The position numbers and the translations under genes were made by a program. DNA of 64,000 bases from CADEFQ01 sp050185195 (GTDB lineage Bacteria > Pseudomonadota > Gammaproteobacteria > Steroidobacterales > Steroidobacteraceae): contig JBFWZQ010000005.1 of the NCBI GenBank assembly GCA_050185195.1, positions 62,001 to 126,000 of the forward strand. Direction: 5' to 3'. The notes under the pieces are model-generated. The model searched no databases. It was given only the letters and a program-made list of their open reading frames with translations, and had not been told where the DNA came from. Position 1 is the first letter of the stretch, and every line of letters begins with the position of its first letter. Below are positions 9,690-21,971 of this stretch, piece by piece.

Positions 9690-11033
9690 TCAGGTGTCGC
9701 GCAGGTACCAGGCGTAGTCGAGGGGCGTGACTTCGGCCATGAAGCGCTCGCATTCCTGGCGTTTCACGGCCAGGAACACTTTCATGAAATCCGCGCCAAG
9801 CGCGTCCCGCAGGAATTCCGATCCTGCCGCGCGCTCGATCGCCTCGTGCCAGGTCGCGGGGAAAACCCGCGGCGGCGCGATCGCGTAACCATTGCCCTGC
9901 ACGGGTGGGCCGGGGTCGATCTGCCCGTCCAGCCCCTTCTCGAGACCCGCGAGCACCGTTGCGACGGCGAGGTACAGGTTCGCATCGGCGCCGGCGATGC
10001 GATGTTCCACGTGCCTTGAGGCCGGCGGGCCCGCGGGCACGCGCAACGACACCGTGCGGTTATTGACGCCCCAGGTGGGCGCCACCGGCGCGTAGGAGAG
10101 GCTGCGGTAGCGCCGATAGGAGTTCGCGTTCGGCGCGAACACGAGGAACGCGTCGGCCACCGTCGCGGCCATGCCGCCGATCGCATGGCGCAGCAGCGGC
10201 GTGCCGGCCGGATCCCCGGCGGCGAACAGGTTGCGACCGTCGCGATCCGCGAGGCTCACGTGGATGTGCAGGCCGCTGCCCGCGCGGTCCGCGAGGGGCT
10301 TGGCCATGAAGGTCGCGATGCAGCCATGCCGGCGCGCGACGCCGCGCAGCAGCCGCTTGAAGAGCACCGCCTCGTCCACCGCGCGCAGCGCATCGGCCCG
10401 GTGGTGCAGGGTGATCTCGAACTGCCCCGGCGCGTACTCCGCCATCAGCGTTTCGGCCGGCAGCCCTTGCGCCTTTGCCGCCGCGTGCACGTCGGCGAAG
10501 AGCGGCGCGAGGTCATCGAGGCGCGTGAGGCTGTACGACTCGATGCGCGCGGGCTCGCCCTCCACCCGCCGGCCGGCCGGTTCGAAGCGGCCATTCGCTT
10601 CGCGGAGCAGGTAGAACTCCAGTTCGCAGGCCACGACGGGCACAAGGCCGCGCGCCTCGAGCCGCGCGACGATGCGCGCGAGTGCGTGCCGCGGATCGCC
10701 CGCGGCGGGCATGGCGTCGTCGTCGTACATCGTCAGCATCAGCTGCCCGGTCGGCGGCGTCAGCCAGGGCGAGGGCAGCAGGGTGCCGGGCACCGGCCGG
10801 CAGAGGCCGTCGGCGTCCCCCGCCTCCCAGACGAGGCCCGTCGCCTCGACGTCCTCGCCCGTGATGTCGAGGCCGAGGATCGAGCCCGCGACGCGGCGCC
10901 CGTCGCGGAAGATCGCCTCGAGTTCGCTCGTGCGCACGCTCTTGCCGCGCGGCACGCCGCTCGCATCGGTGATGAAGACCTGCACGGCGTCGATGTCCGG
11001 GTATGCCGCCCGGAAGCGTTGCAGTTCGTTCAT
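9690..11033 (-). CDS. Glutamine synthetase family protein (gamma-glutamylpolyamine synthetase-like)
   Basis: A 447-residue ATP-dependent amide-forming ligase of the GlnA type. Family signatures are present: the N-terminal beta-grasp region (VFITDASGVPRGKS), the catalytic MAKPLADRAGSGLHIHVSL, NSYRRYRSLSYAPVAP, NNRTVSLRVP and HRIAGADANLYLA. The resemblance is to PuuA/GlnA3-like enzymes that glutamylate amines rather than to nitrogen-assimilation GlnA, because it lacks the adenylylation-site region of GlnA-I. The start ATG at 11033 overlaps the aminotransferase stop by 4 bp (ATGA), so the two enzymes are coupled. Together they suggest catabolism of a polyamine or other amine, but the substrate cannot be read from sequence. 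Confidence 0.87.
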   Translation of the reverse strand: MNELQRFRAAYPDIDAVQVFITDASGVPRGKSVRTSELEAIFRDGRRVAGSILGLDITGEDVEATGLVWEAGDADGLCRPVPGTLLPSPWLTPPTGQLMLTMYDDDAMPAAGDPRHALARIVARLEARGLVPVVACELEFYLLREANGRFEPAGRRVEGEPARIESYSLTRLDDLAPLFADVHAAAKAQGLPAETLMAEYAPGQFEITLHHRADALRAVDEAVLFKRLLRGVARRHGCIATFMAKPLADRAGSGLHIHVSLADRDGRNLFAAGDPAGTPLLRHAIGGMAATVADAFLVFAPNANSYRRYRSLSYAPVAPTWGVNNRTVSLRVPAGPPASRHVEHRIAGADANLYLAVATVLAGLEKGLDGQIDPGPPVQGNGYAIAPPRVFPATWHEAIERAAGSEFLRDALGADFMKVFLAVKRQECERFMAEVTPLDYAWYLRDT

Positions 11034-12349
11034 GCGAGTTCCCCGAGGCACGTATCGAGCGCCGCCACGAGCCGGTCCGCATCGGCCGCCGAGGTGACGG
11101 GCGAGCACAGCATCATGTTGTGGAAGGGTGTCAGCAGGCAGCCGCGATTCAGCAGGTAGAGGTGGATCGCCTGTTCGAGGGCGGGTTGCATGAGCGCCAG
11201 CGCCTGCGTGCCGTTGCGCGGTGGCTCGCCATAGCCGATCTCGAGGCGTGCGCCCACGCGCGCAACGTGCCAGCCGAGGCGGCGGCGCTGGAACAGCGCC
11301 TGCAGTGTCGCCTCGAGGTGGCTGGCCACGGCAAGCATGGCGTCGTAGGTGGCGGGCACATGCAGTGCCGCGAGGGCAGCCGCGAGGGCCGCGAGCGCGA
11401 GCGGATTCGCCGCGAGGGTGGTGCCCATCCCCGTGTGGCCATGTGCCTCATGGCGCGCGGCGAGCACGCCCTGGATGCGCGCTTCGACTTCGGCCGTGAA
11501 GCCATAGACCGCGCAGGGCACGCCGCCGGCGATCGCCTTGCCGCACACGAGGAAGTCCGGCGTGAGGCCGTGCGTGCGCGTGTAGCCGCCGAGCCCCGAG
11601 GACAGCGTGTGGGTTTCATCGACCACGAGCAGGGCGCCATACCGGCGCGTCAGGTCGCGCAGCGCCGCGTGCAGGCCCGGCTGCGGCAGCACCAGCCCCG
11701 CGTTGGTCATCACGGGCTCGCAGAGCAGGGCGGCGATATCGCCGCCGCGCAGCGCGGCCTCGACACCCGCGAGATCGTCGAACTCGACCGCAATCGCGCT
11801 CGTATCCGCGTCGAAGGCCGCGCCGACACCCCCGGGCCGCAGCATCACCTCGTCCACGGTGCCGTGGTAACAGCCCTTGAAGACGAGGGTCCTGGGGCGG
11901 CGCGTGATCGCGCGTGCCCAGCGCAGCGCCGCGCGGTTCGCGTCGGTCGCCGTCTGGGTCATCTGCCAGCAGGGCAGGCCGAAGAGGCGCGCGAGCCCTT
12001 CGCCCACTTGCGCGGCGCACTCGCCCGGCAACATCGTCGTGAAGCCGCGGCTGGCCTGGTTGGCCACGGCCTGGGCAACGGCGGGTGGCGCGTGACCGAA
12101 CATCGCGCCCGTATCGCCGAGGCAGAAATCGAGGTAGCTGCAGCCGTCGACGTCGGTGAGCCGCGCGCCCGCGGCCTCGTGGACCACCGGCGGGAAGGGG
12201 GTGCCCCAGTCGCGCATCCAGTGCATCGGCACGCCGTTCAGCCAGTGCACCGCGAGGCGACGGGCGTGGGCGGCGGACACCGGGTGCCCAGCCGTGAACC
12301 GGGCGGTCTCCTCGGCGGCGAGCGACGCGACCCGGTGCGGCTCGAACAT
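11030..12349 (-). CDS. Class III PLP-dependent aminotransferase (glutamate-1-semialdehyde mutase-like)
   Basis: A 439-residue fold-type I PLP enzyme. Visible landmarks are the N-terminal DVDGCSYLDFCLGD, the FKGCYHGTVDE substrate loop, LLVVDETHT (the PLP-pyridine Asp is replaced by the D in VVDE) and the Schiff-base Lys in CGKAIAGG. The overall pattern is closest to glutamate-1-semialdehyde aminomutase-like aminotransferases, but a true hemL would not normally sit here. The start ATG at 12349 lies 2 bp after the fmdB-like gene. Its stop overlaps the start of the glutamine-synthetase-like gene, so it probably acts in the same amine pathway. Confidence 0.87.
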   Translation of the reverse strand: MFEPHRVASLAAEETARFTAGHPVSAAHARRLAVHWLNGVPMHWMRDWGTPFPPVVHEAAGARLTDVDGCSYLDFCLGDTGAMFGHAPPAVAQAVANQASRGFTTMLPGECAAQVGEGLARLFGLPCWQMTQTATDANRAALRWARAITRRPRTLVFKGCYHGTVDEVMLRPGGVGAAFDADTSAIAVEFDDLAGVEAALRGGDIAALLCEPVMTNAGLVLPQPGLHAALRDLTRRYGALLVVDETHTLSSGLGGYTRTHGLTPDFLVCGKAIAGGVPCAVYGFTAEVEARIQGVLAARHEAHGHTGMGTTLAANPLALAALAAALAALHVPATYDAMLAVASHLEATLQALFQRRRLGWHVARVGARLEIGYGEPPRNGTQALALMQPALEQAIHLYLLNRGCLLTPFHNMMLCSPVTSAADADRLVAALDTCLGELA

Positions 12350-12351
12350 CG

Positions 12352-12684
12352 TCAGCGGCGGGCCTTGCGGGCGGGCTTCTTCTTGGCTTTGGCCTTCGCC
12401 TTGGGCTTGGTTTCGGTCTTGGTCTCGGGTTTCGCCTCGGGCTTTGCCTCGGGCTTTGCCTCGGGTTTCTTGTCCTCGACGAGGTTGCGCTTGTTTTCCT
12501 TGTCCGACTTGAAGTCGGTCTCGTACCAGCCGCTGCCCTTCAGGCGAAAAACCGGTGCCGACAGCAGTTTCTTCAGCGCCGGCTTGCCGCAGTCGGGGCA
12601 TTTGCGCAGCGGCGTATCGGTGATCTTCTGCATGGCCTCGAAGTAGTGGCCGCAGCTCCCGCACTGGTACTCGTAAAACGGCAT
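12352..12684 (-). CDS. FmdB family zinc-ribbon protein with Lys-rich repeat tail
   Basis: A 110-residue small protein. Residues 1-40 form a zinc ribbon with two CxxC knuckles (CGSC and CPDC) in the FmdB/CxxC_CXXC_SSSS family, whose function is unsettled. The PVFRLKGSGWYETD segment is also typical. From about residue 73 the protein changes into a disordered, highly basic tail with three KPEA units followed by KPET/KTET and KAKAKAKK. The DNA of the tail is a short tandem repeat, so its length may vary between strains. It lies 20 bp after clpB and 2 bp before the aminotransferase start. Confidence 0.9.
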   Translation of the reverse strand: MPFYEYQCGSCGHYFEAMQKITDTPLRKCPDCGKPALKKLLSAPVFRLKGSGWYETDFKSDKENKRNLVEDKKPEAKPEAKPEAKPETKTETKPKAKAKAKKKPARKARR

Positions 12685-12704
12685 GGATCCTCCCGATGCC
12701 GATT

Positions 12705-15284
<2,580 letters not shown>

Positions 15285-15369
15285 GGGTCTCCATATGGCG
15301 CCTCTGGCGCGGGATTCAACCCCCGGGGGCCCGAGGCGATAAGCTGGCGTTGGCCCACCGGTGAGAGCC

Positions 15370-16026
15370 ATGTCCGCCGAGATCGTATTCGTCCACGGCC
15401 TCTATATGACCGGCGCGGAAGCCGCCTTCCTGCGGCGGCGCCTTGCGCACGAGCTGTCGGCCCGTACGCAGGCCTTTCACTATCGGGCGACTGCCGAAGA
15501 CCCGGATCTCGTCGCCGACCGGCTCGCCCGCCGCATCGCGGCGCTCGAGGGACCCGTGCACCTCGTTGGCCACAGCCTGGGCGGGCTGCTGATCCTGCGT
15601 GCGCTCGAAAGGGCCAGGCGGCGCGCCCTGCCGCTGCCGCCGGGCCGTGTCGTGCTGCTGGGTTCCCCGGTGGCGGGCAGCGACGCGGCGGCGACGCTGC
15701 TGCGCCGGCCGGTGCTGCGGCGGGCGCTCGGCCGCAGCGGCGCGGTGCTCGCGGCTGCGCCCGCGCCACGCGCGGGGTCGGCCTGCGACGGGCGCGAGAT
15801 CGGCGTGATCGCCGGCAGTCGCCCCGCGGGGCTGGGCCGCTTCATCGCGCATTTCCACGAGCCGAACGATGGCACCGTGGCGGTGCGCGAGACGCGCTAC
15901 GCCGGCGCGGCCGACAGCATCGTGCTGCCCGTGAGCCACACCGGCATGTTGCTGTCACGGCGGGTCGCGCTGGAAGCGGCCCGTTTCCTGCGTCAGGGGC
16001 GCTTCAGCCTGGCCGCGAGTTCATAG
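15370..16026 (+). CDS. Small alpha/beta hydrolase (lipase-like)
   Basis: A 218-residue cytoplasmic alpha/beta-hydrolase. The start is taken at ATG 15370 (MSAEIVFVHGLYMTG); a GTG three codons earlier is also in frame. The oxyanion-side motif FVHGLYMTG opens the protein, and the nucleophile elbow GHSLGG lies near residue 66. The catalytic His is probably in PVSHTGML near residue 190. It resembles permuted PGAP1/lipase-like esterases rather than any named enzyme. Its 3' end overlaps the end of convergent mutS by 34 bp. Confidence 0.82.
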   Translation: MSAEIVFVHGLYMTGAEAAFLRRRLAHELSARTQAFHYRATAEDPDLVADRLARRIAALEGPVHLVGHSLGGLLILRALERARRRALPLPPGRVVLLGSPVAGSDAAATLLRRPVLRRALGRSGAVLAAAPAPRAGSACDGREIGVIAGSRPAGLGRFIAHFHEPNDGTVAVRETRYAGAADSIVLPVSHTGMLLSRRVALEAARFLRQGRFSLAASS

Positions 16027-18602
16027 AGCGCGTCGAGCGCCGCCCGCGGAGTGAGCGTATCGGGTTCGATGGCATACAGTTGCTCGAGTGCGGCCCGCTC
16101 CGCGAGCGCCTGCGGCGACGGCTCGGGCGCCGGTGCTTCGAGCGCGAGTTGCCGCTGCGGCGTCGGTGCATGCCGGTCCCGCGCGGCTTCGAGTTCGGCG
16201 AGATAGCCGCGCGCGGCGGCGATCACCGTGCGCGGCACCCCAGCGAGCTGCGCGACGGCAAGCCCGTAGCTGCGGTCCGCGGGGCCGTCCTTGACGGCGT
16301 GCAGGAACACGAGCGAGTCGGCGTGCTCGGTGGCGTCGAGGTGCACGTTGGCGCAGGTGTCGATCTCGGCGGCGAGTGCCGTCAGTTCGAAGTAGTGGGT
16401 CGCGAACAGCGTGTAGCCGCGCACCTGCAGCGCGAGTTGCCGCGCTACCGCCCAGGCGAGCGACAGGCCGTCGAAGGTGCTCGTGCCGCGGCCGATCTCG
16501 TCCATCAGGATGAGGCTGCGCGCGGTGGCGTTGTGCAGGATGTTCGCGGTCTCGGTCATCTCGACCATGAAGGTCGAGCGCCCGCCGGCGAGGTCGTCGG
16601 CGGCGCCGATGCGCGAGAAAATGCGGTCGATCGGGCCGATGACCGCGCGCGCGGCGGGCACGAAACTGCCCATGTGCGCGAGGATCACGATCAGCGCATT
16701 CTGGCGCATGAACGTCGACTTGCCGCCCATGTTCGGGCCCGTGACGATCAGCATGCGCCGGCGCGCATCGAGCGCGAGATCGTTCGGCACGAAGGGTTCG
16801 TCGATGCAGCGCTCGACCACCGGGTGCCTGCCTGCTTCGATCGTGAGGCACGGCTCGGCCACCAGCTCCGGCGCCACCCAGCGCTGCGCGAGCGCACGCT
16901 CCGCGAGCGCCGCCAGCGCGTCGATCCCGGCGACGGCCGCCGCCGTGGCCTGCAGCGGTGCGAGCCGGTCGGTCAGTTGCGTGAGGATGTCCTCGTACAG
17001 TTCGCGTTCGCGTGCGAGCGCCTTCTCGCGCGCGCCGAGCACCTTGTCCTCGAAGCCCTTGAGCTCGGGCGTGATGAAACGCTCGGCGGATTTCACGGTC
17101 TGGCGGCGAATGTAGTCGGCGGGCACGCGATCGGCCTGCGCCCGCGTGATCTCGATGAAAAAGCCCTGTACGCGGTTGTAGCCGAGCTTCAGGTTGGCTA
17201 TCCCTGAGCGTTCGCGCTCGCGCCGTTCGAGCTCGAGCAGGAAGCTGTCGGTGTCGCTCGAAATGGCGCGCAACTCGTCGAGCGCGGCGTCGTACCCGGC
17301 GGCGATCACGTCGCCCTCGCGCAGCACCTGCGACGGCTCCGCGGCGATGCCCGCGGCGAGCAGGGCGCGCGCATCGGCGTGCTCCGACACCCGCGCCACC
17401 TGCTCCGAGACCAGGGGCGAGTCGATCTCGGCGAGCGACGCGCGCAGGGTCGGCAGCGCGCCGAGCGCCTCGCGCAGACGGGTGAGGTCGCGCGGGCGCG
17501 CCGAGCGCAGCGCGACGCGCGCGAGGATGCGTTCCATGTCGCCGATCGTGGCGAGCGGCGCACGCACCTCGTGGTAGCGGCGCGAATGCAGCAGCTCGCC
17601 GATCGCGTGGAAGCGGGCGCGCAGGGTGGCGTGATCGCGCAGCGGCCGGTTGAGCCAGCGGCGCAGCAGTCGCGAGCCCATGGCCGTCACCGCGGAGTCG
17701 ACCTGTGCGACCAGCGTGGCGTCCGGCCGGCCGGTGAGGCTCGCGTCGAGTTCGAGGTTGCGCCGCGTGGCGGCATCGATGGCGAGCGCGTCGCCGCGCT
17801 CTTCGACCGTGAGCGAGGCGAGGTGCGGCAGCGCCGAGCGCTGCGTATCGCGCACGTATTGCAGCAAGGCGCCAGCCGCGCAGATCGCGAGCGGCAACTC
17901 GTCGGCGCCGAAGCCCGCGAGGTCGAGCGTGCCGAGCTGGTCAGTGAGGAGGCGTGAAGCGCTCGCGAGCTCGAAGTGCCATGGCGGCCGGTGCCGCGCC
18001 GGCCATTCGCGCAGTGGCCCGAGGCGCGGCGGCGCGCTGCCCTCCGGCGCGAGCAGCTCGGCGGGCTTCAGCCGCTCGAGCTCGGCGGCGAGCGCCGCCA
18101 TGCCCTCGCCCTGCAGCACCGTGAAGCGGCCCGCGCCGAGGTCGAGCCAGGCGAGGCCGAAGCGCTCGCCGGCCTGCGCCGTGTCGAAGGCGACCGCGGC
18201 AAGCAATGTGTCGCGCCGGTCGTCGAGCAGCGCCTCGTCGGTGATCGTGCCGGGCGTCACGACGCGCACCACCTGGCGCTCGACCGGTCCCTTCGACTTC
18301 GCGGGATCGCCGATCTGCTCGCAGATCGCGACCGATTCGCCCTTCTTCACGAGTCGCGCGAGATAGCCGTCGACGCTGTGAAAGGGCACGCCCGCCATCG
18401 GGATCGGCGCGCCCGCCGAGCTGCCGCGCGCCGTCAGCGTGATGTCGAGCAGGGCGGCCGCGCGGCGCGCGTCGTCGTAGAAGAGCTCGTAGAAATCGCC
18501 CATGCGATAAAAGAGCAGCACGTCGGGGTGCTGCGCCTTGATGCGCAGGTACTGCTGCATCATTGGCGTGTGGCCGGCGTGTTCGGGCGCCACGGCGCTC
18601 AT
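15993..18602 (-). CDS. mutS: DNA mismatch repair protein MutS
   Basis: An 869-residue mismatch sensor. The start ATG at 18602 (MSAVAPEHAGHTPMMQQYLRIK) overlaps the purU stop by 4 bp. The mismatch-reading FYRMGDFYELF motif contains the conserved Phe-x-Glu (near residues 37-41). The connector, lever and clamp domains follow, then the ATPase with Walker A GPNMGGKST near 620, the STFMVEM segment, and LILMDEIGRGTSTFDG. The length is close to the 853 residues of the E. coli protein. It is translationally coupled to purU and convergent with the small hydrolase. Confidence 0.97.
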   Translation of the reverse strand: MSAVAPEHAGHTPMMQQYLRIKAQHPDVLLFYRMGDFYELFYDDARRAAALLDITLTARGSSAGAPIPMAGVPFHSVDGYLARLVKKGESVAICEQIGDPAKSKGPVERQVVRVVTPGTITDEALLDDRRDTLLAAVAFDTAQAGERFGLAWLDLGAGRFTVLQGEGMAALAAELERLKPAELLAPEGSAPPRLGPLREWPARHRPPWHFELASASRLLTDQLGTLDLAGFGADELPLAICAAGALLQYVRDTQRSALPHLASLTVEERGDALAIDAATRRNLELDASLTGRPDATLVAQVDSAVTAMGSRLLRRWLNRPLRDHATLRARFHAIGELLHSRRYHEVRAPLATIGDMERILARVALRSARPRDLTRLREALGALPTLRASLAEIDSPLVSEQVARVSEHADARALLAAGIAAEPSQVLREGDVIAAGYDAALDELRAISSDTDSFLLELERRERERSGIANLKLGYNRVQGFFIEITRAQADRVPADYIRRQTVKSAERFITPELKGFEDKVLGAREKALARERELYEDILTQLTDRLAPLQATAAAVAGIDALAALAERALAQRWVAPELVAEPCLTIEAGRHPVVERCIDEPFVPNDLALDARRRMLIVTGPNMGGKSTFMRQNALIVILAHMGSFVPAARAVIGPIDRIFSRIGAADDLAGGRSTFMVEMTETANILHNATARSLILMDEIGRGTSTFDGLSLAWAVARQLALQVRGYTLFATHYFELTALAAEIDTCANVHLDATEHADSLVFLHAVKDGPADRSYGLAVAQLAGVPRTVIAAARGYLAELEAARDRHAPTPQRQLALEAPAPEPSPQALAERAALEQLYAIEPDTLTPRAALDALYELAARLKRP

Positions 18603-19462
18603 TCGGGAAAGACGATCGTGCGCCGGCCGTTGACGATGATGCGGTGGTCGATGTGCGCGCGCACCGCGCGCGCCAGCACGCGCCGCTCGATGTCGCGGCC
18701 GCGGCGCGCGAGGTCGTCCGGGCCGTCGCGATGGGTCACGCGCTCCACGTCCTGCTCGATGATCGGGCCTTCGTCGAGGTCGGCGGTCACGTAGTGCGCC
18801 GTCGCGCCGATCACCTTGACGCCGCGCGCGTGCGCCTGGTGGTAGGGCCTTGCGCCCTTGAAGCCGGGCAGGAAGCTGTGGTGGATGTTGATGCAGCGGC
18901 CCGCGAGTTGCCGCGACAGCCCGTCCGAGAGGATCTGCATGTAACGGGCGAGCACCACGAGGTCGGTGCGCGTGTCGCGCACCACGGCGGCGAGCTGCGC
19001 TTCCTGCTGCGGTTTCGTACCGGGGTCCACCGGCAGGTGGTGGAACGGCACGTCGCCGAAATTCACGTGGGCATAGGTTTCGCGCGGATGGTTCGACACG
19101 ATGCCGACCACGTCCATCGCGAGCTCGCCGGCGTGCCAGCGGTAGAGCAGGTCGGCCAGGCAATGGTGGTGGTTCGAGGCGAGCAGCAGCACGCGGGCGC
19201 GGCGGGTGCGGTCGTCGATCGACCAGTCCATGGCGAACTCGCGGGCGGTCGGTGCGAAGCGTTCGCGCAGCGCCGCGACGTCGAGAGGTTGCGCAACCGG
19301 CTTGAACACGACGCGCGAGAAGAACAGTTCCGACTGGGTATCGTCGAACTGCTGCGCATCGAGGATGTCGCAGCCGGTCTTCAGCAGGAACGCCGAGACC
19401 GCGGCGACGATGCCGGGGCGGTTGGGGCAGGTGAGGCGCAGGACGAAAGAGGCATCGGGCAT
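18599..19462 (-). CDS. purU: Formyltetrahydrofolate deformylase
   Basis: A 287-residue enzyme that hydrolyses 10-formyl-THF to formate and THF, balancing one-carbon pools and feeding PurT. An N-terminal ACT domain (LRLTCPNRPGIVAAVSAFL) precedes the formyltransferase fold. The catalytic region NIHHSFLPGFKGARPYHQA and TAHYVTADLDEGPII carry the conserved Asn/His/Asp set. The length is typical (280-290). Its stop overlaps the mutS start. Confidence 0.95.
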   Translation of the reverse strand: MPDASFVLRLTCPNRPGIVAAVSAFLLKTGCDILDAQQFDDTQSELFFSRVVFKPVAQPLDVAALRERFAPTAREFAMDWSIDDRTRRARVLLLASNHHHCLADLLYRWHAGELAMDVVGIVSNHPRETYAHVNFGDVPFHHLPVDPGTKPQQEAQLAAVVRDTRTDLVVLARYMQILSDGLSRQLAGRCINIHHSFLPGFKGARPYHQAHARGVKVIGATAHYVTADLDEGPIIEQDVERVTHRDGPDDLARRGRDIERRVLARAVRAHIDHRIIVNGRRTIVFPE

Positions 19463-19504
19463 CCGCGAACTCTACCATCGGCGAATCGGTTAGCCTTGCG
19501 TGCC

Positions 19505-20017
19505 ATGGCACCGGATTCGACCTTGTTCGCGCTCGCGCAGGTGGTCGGTGCGCAGCTGTTCGCTGCGCGGTGGCGGCTCGTGACCGCCGAGTCCTGCACG
19601 GCGGGCTGGATCGCGAAGGCCGTCACCGATGTCCCGGGCAGTTCCGCGTGGTTCGACGGCGGCTACGTCACTTATTCGAATGACGCCAAGACGCGCGACC
19701 TCGGCGTGCCGGTGGCGCTGCTCGCGGCCCATGGCGCCGTCAGCGAGGCGGTGGTGCGTGCGATGGCCGAGGGCGCGCTGCGGCGCGCAGGGGTCGACGT
19801 GGCGCTCGCCACGAGCGGCATCGCCGGGCCCGATGGCGGGGTGCCGGGCAAGCCCGTCGGCACGGTCTGGTTCGCGCGCTCGGTGCGGCGCGGCGCGGCC
19901 GTCGAGACCGTGGCGCATGTCCGCCAGTTCCCGGGGGGTCGGGATGCCGTACGCCGCGCGTCGGTGCAGTACGCACTGGGGCTGGTCAGGGAGCTCGGTG
20001 CCTGCGGGGAGCCGTGA
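19505..20017 (+). CDS. pncC: CinA C-terminal domain protein (NMN amidase, PncC type)
   Basis: A 170-residue protein that matches only the C-terminal domain of CinA, which in PncC deamidates nicotinamide mononucleotide in NAD recycling. Typical motifs are TAESCTAGWIAKAVTDVPGSS, given in parts, YSNDAKTRDLGV, SEAVVRAMAEGA, SGIAGPDGGVPGKPVGTVWFA and the late RR..V..AL helix. The stand-alone length agrees with PncC (about 165). A CinA-type gene upstream of recA is a common arrangement. Its last 4 bp overlap the thpR-like start. Confidence 0.93.
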   Translation: MAPDSTLFALAQVVGAQLFAARWRLVTAESCTAGWIAKAVTDVPGSSAWFDGGYVTYSNDAKTRDLGVPVALLAAHGAVSEAVVRAMAEGALRRAGVDVALATSGIAGPDGGVPGKPVGTVWFARSVRRGAAVETVAHVRQFPGGRDAVRRASVQYALGLVRELGACGEP

Positions 20018-20487
20018 CGACGCGACGCCTGTTCTTCGCGCTCTGGCCGGACGACGCGGAACGCGACGCGCTGCTCGCCGCGACCGGCCCGCTGCGCGCG
20101 GCGCTTGGCGGGCGAGCCGTGCCGCGTGGAAACCTTCACCTGACCCTGCGCTTCCTCGGCGAGGTGACCGCCGCCGAAGAGCGCGTACACCGCGACTGGG
20201 CGGATGGCGTGAGACGCGAACCCGTAGACGTGCGCTTCGACCGGCTCGAGTGGTGGGAGCGCCCGCGCGTGTTCGTCGCGGTGCCGTCGAGGCATGAGAT
20301 TTGCCCGGACATCAAATCCTTCCGCGCACATGTGACGCTGGCACGCGAAGTGTCGCCGCCGAATGGCGTGCGCGGACCGTGGCCGATGCCGCCCGTCACC
20401 TGGTGCTGCAATCGTTTCGTGCTGGCCGAAAGCCGGCGTGGCCAGCCATACAGTGTCGTCGGTGAATGGCCCCTGTATAGGCGGTGA
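20014..20487 (+). CDS. thpR: RNA 2',3'-cyclic phosphodiesterase (LigT/ThpR-like), short form
   Basis: A 157-residue 2H phosphoesterase that opens 2',3'-cyclic RNA ends. Both HxTx motifs are present, HLTL near residue 42 and HVTL near residue 109, with the FFALWPDD start and FLGEV. Members are usually 175-190 residues; here the stretch between VFVAVPS and SFRAHVTL is about 20 residues shorter than normal, where a helix is expected. The GTG start at 20014 overlaps the pncC stop. The catalytic motifs are intact, so it may still be active. Confidence 0.85.
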   Translation: MTTRRLFFALWPDDAERDALLAATGPLRAALGGRAVPRGNLHLTLRFLGEVTAAEERVHRDWADGVRREPVDVRFDRLEWWERPRVFVAVPSRHEICPDIKSFRAHVTLAREVSPPNGVRGPWPMPPVTWCCNRFVLAESRRGQPYSVVGEWPLYRR

Positions 20488-20539
20488 ACACCGTCGATTT
20501 GCGTCTCCGCTGCGTATTCTTCTGTGGAATAATCGAGCG

Positions 20540-21577
<1,038 letters not shown>

Positions 21578-21579
21578 TC

Positions 21580-21620
21580 CCCTCCCCCTACCCCCTCCCC
21601 CGCAAAACTGGGGAGGGGGG
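21580..21620. repeat. GC hairpin next to the DUF559 gene, possible recA terminator
   Basis: A perfect 10-bp inverted repeat, CCCCCTCCCC at 21591-21600 and GGGGAGGGGG at 21610-21619, with a 9-nt loop. A further CCCCTCCCCC copy directly precedes it at 21580-21589. The right edge of the hairpin encodes the last residues (PSPVLRGRG) of the minus-strand DUF559 protein. It lies 3' of both recA and DUF559, so it could stop transcription from both sides, though it has no T-run. It resembles the REP-like C/G hairpins often found in proteobacterial intergenic DNA. Confidence 0.75.
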
Positions 21621-21971
21621 CGGAGGAAGAGTAGGCAAGCAAGAATAGATCATCGCCAGTACTGACTCCGTCCGGTGCAGTACATCGTGATTCCAGAAGC
21701 GGATGACCCGGAATCCCCGGGATTCCAGCCAGGCCGTGCGCTTGGTGTCCAACTCCTTGAATCGAGCGTGACCGTGGTGGCCGCCGTCGAGCTCGATGAC
21801 CAGTCTGTGTTCGAGGCAGGCGAAATCAACGACGTAGGGGCCAATCGGATGCTGACGCCGAAAGCGGGCTTGAGCCAGGCCACGGCAGCGCAGATGGAGC
21901 CAGAGTGTCCGCTCCGCATCCGTGGTGTTCCGGCGAAGTCGGCGTGCGAAATCGAGTTGCGGCTCCCACAT
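21588..21971 (-). CDS. DUF559 endonuclease-like protein inserted between recA and recX
   Basis: A 127-residue protein of the DUF559 family, related to Vsr/very-short-patch-type nucleases of the PD-(D/E)xK superfamily. The N-terminal ARRLRRNTTDAERTLWLHLR, then FRRQHPIGPYVVDFAC and LVIELDGGHH carry the conserved Phe-Arg-Arg, Asp and Glu-x-Asp-Gly-Gly positions of the family; RGFRVIRFWNHDV completes the core. The C-terminal tail PPPPSPVLRGRG is encoded by the GC hairpin. It interrupts the normally adjacent recA-recX pair on the opposite strand and uses a more mixed codon set, which suggests insertion of a mobile cassette. The biochemical role of DUF559 proteins is not established. Confidence 0.9.
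   Translation of the reverse strand: MWEPQLDFARRLRRNTTDAERTLWLHLRCRGLAQARFRRQHPIGPYVVDFACLEHRLVIELDGGHHGHARFKELDTKRTAWLESRGFRVIRFWNHDVLHRTESVLAMIYSCLPTLPPPPSPVLRGRG

Noticed and set aside
12400..12470. Tandem repeats as a CRISPR array
   Set aside because: The repeats are short, adjacent and in frame with the FmdB tail (KPEA units); there are no spacers. No CRISPR array was found in the window.
20461..20539. LexA/SOS box upstream of recA
   Set aside because: CTGTATA occurs at 20472-20478 but the matching right half-site ACAG at the required spacing is absent, so only a half-site is present.
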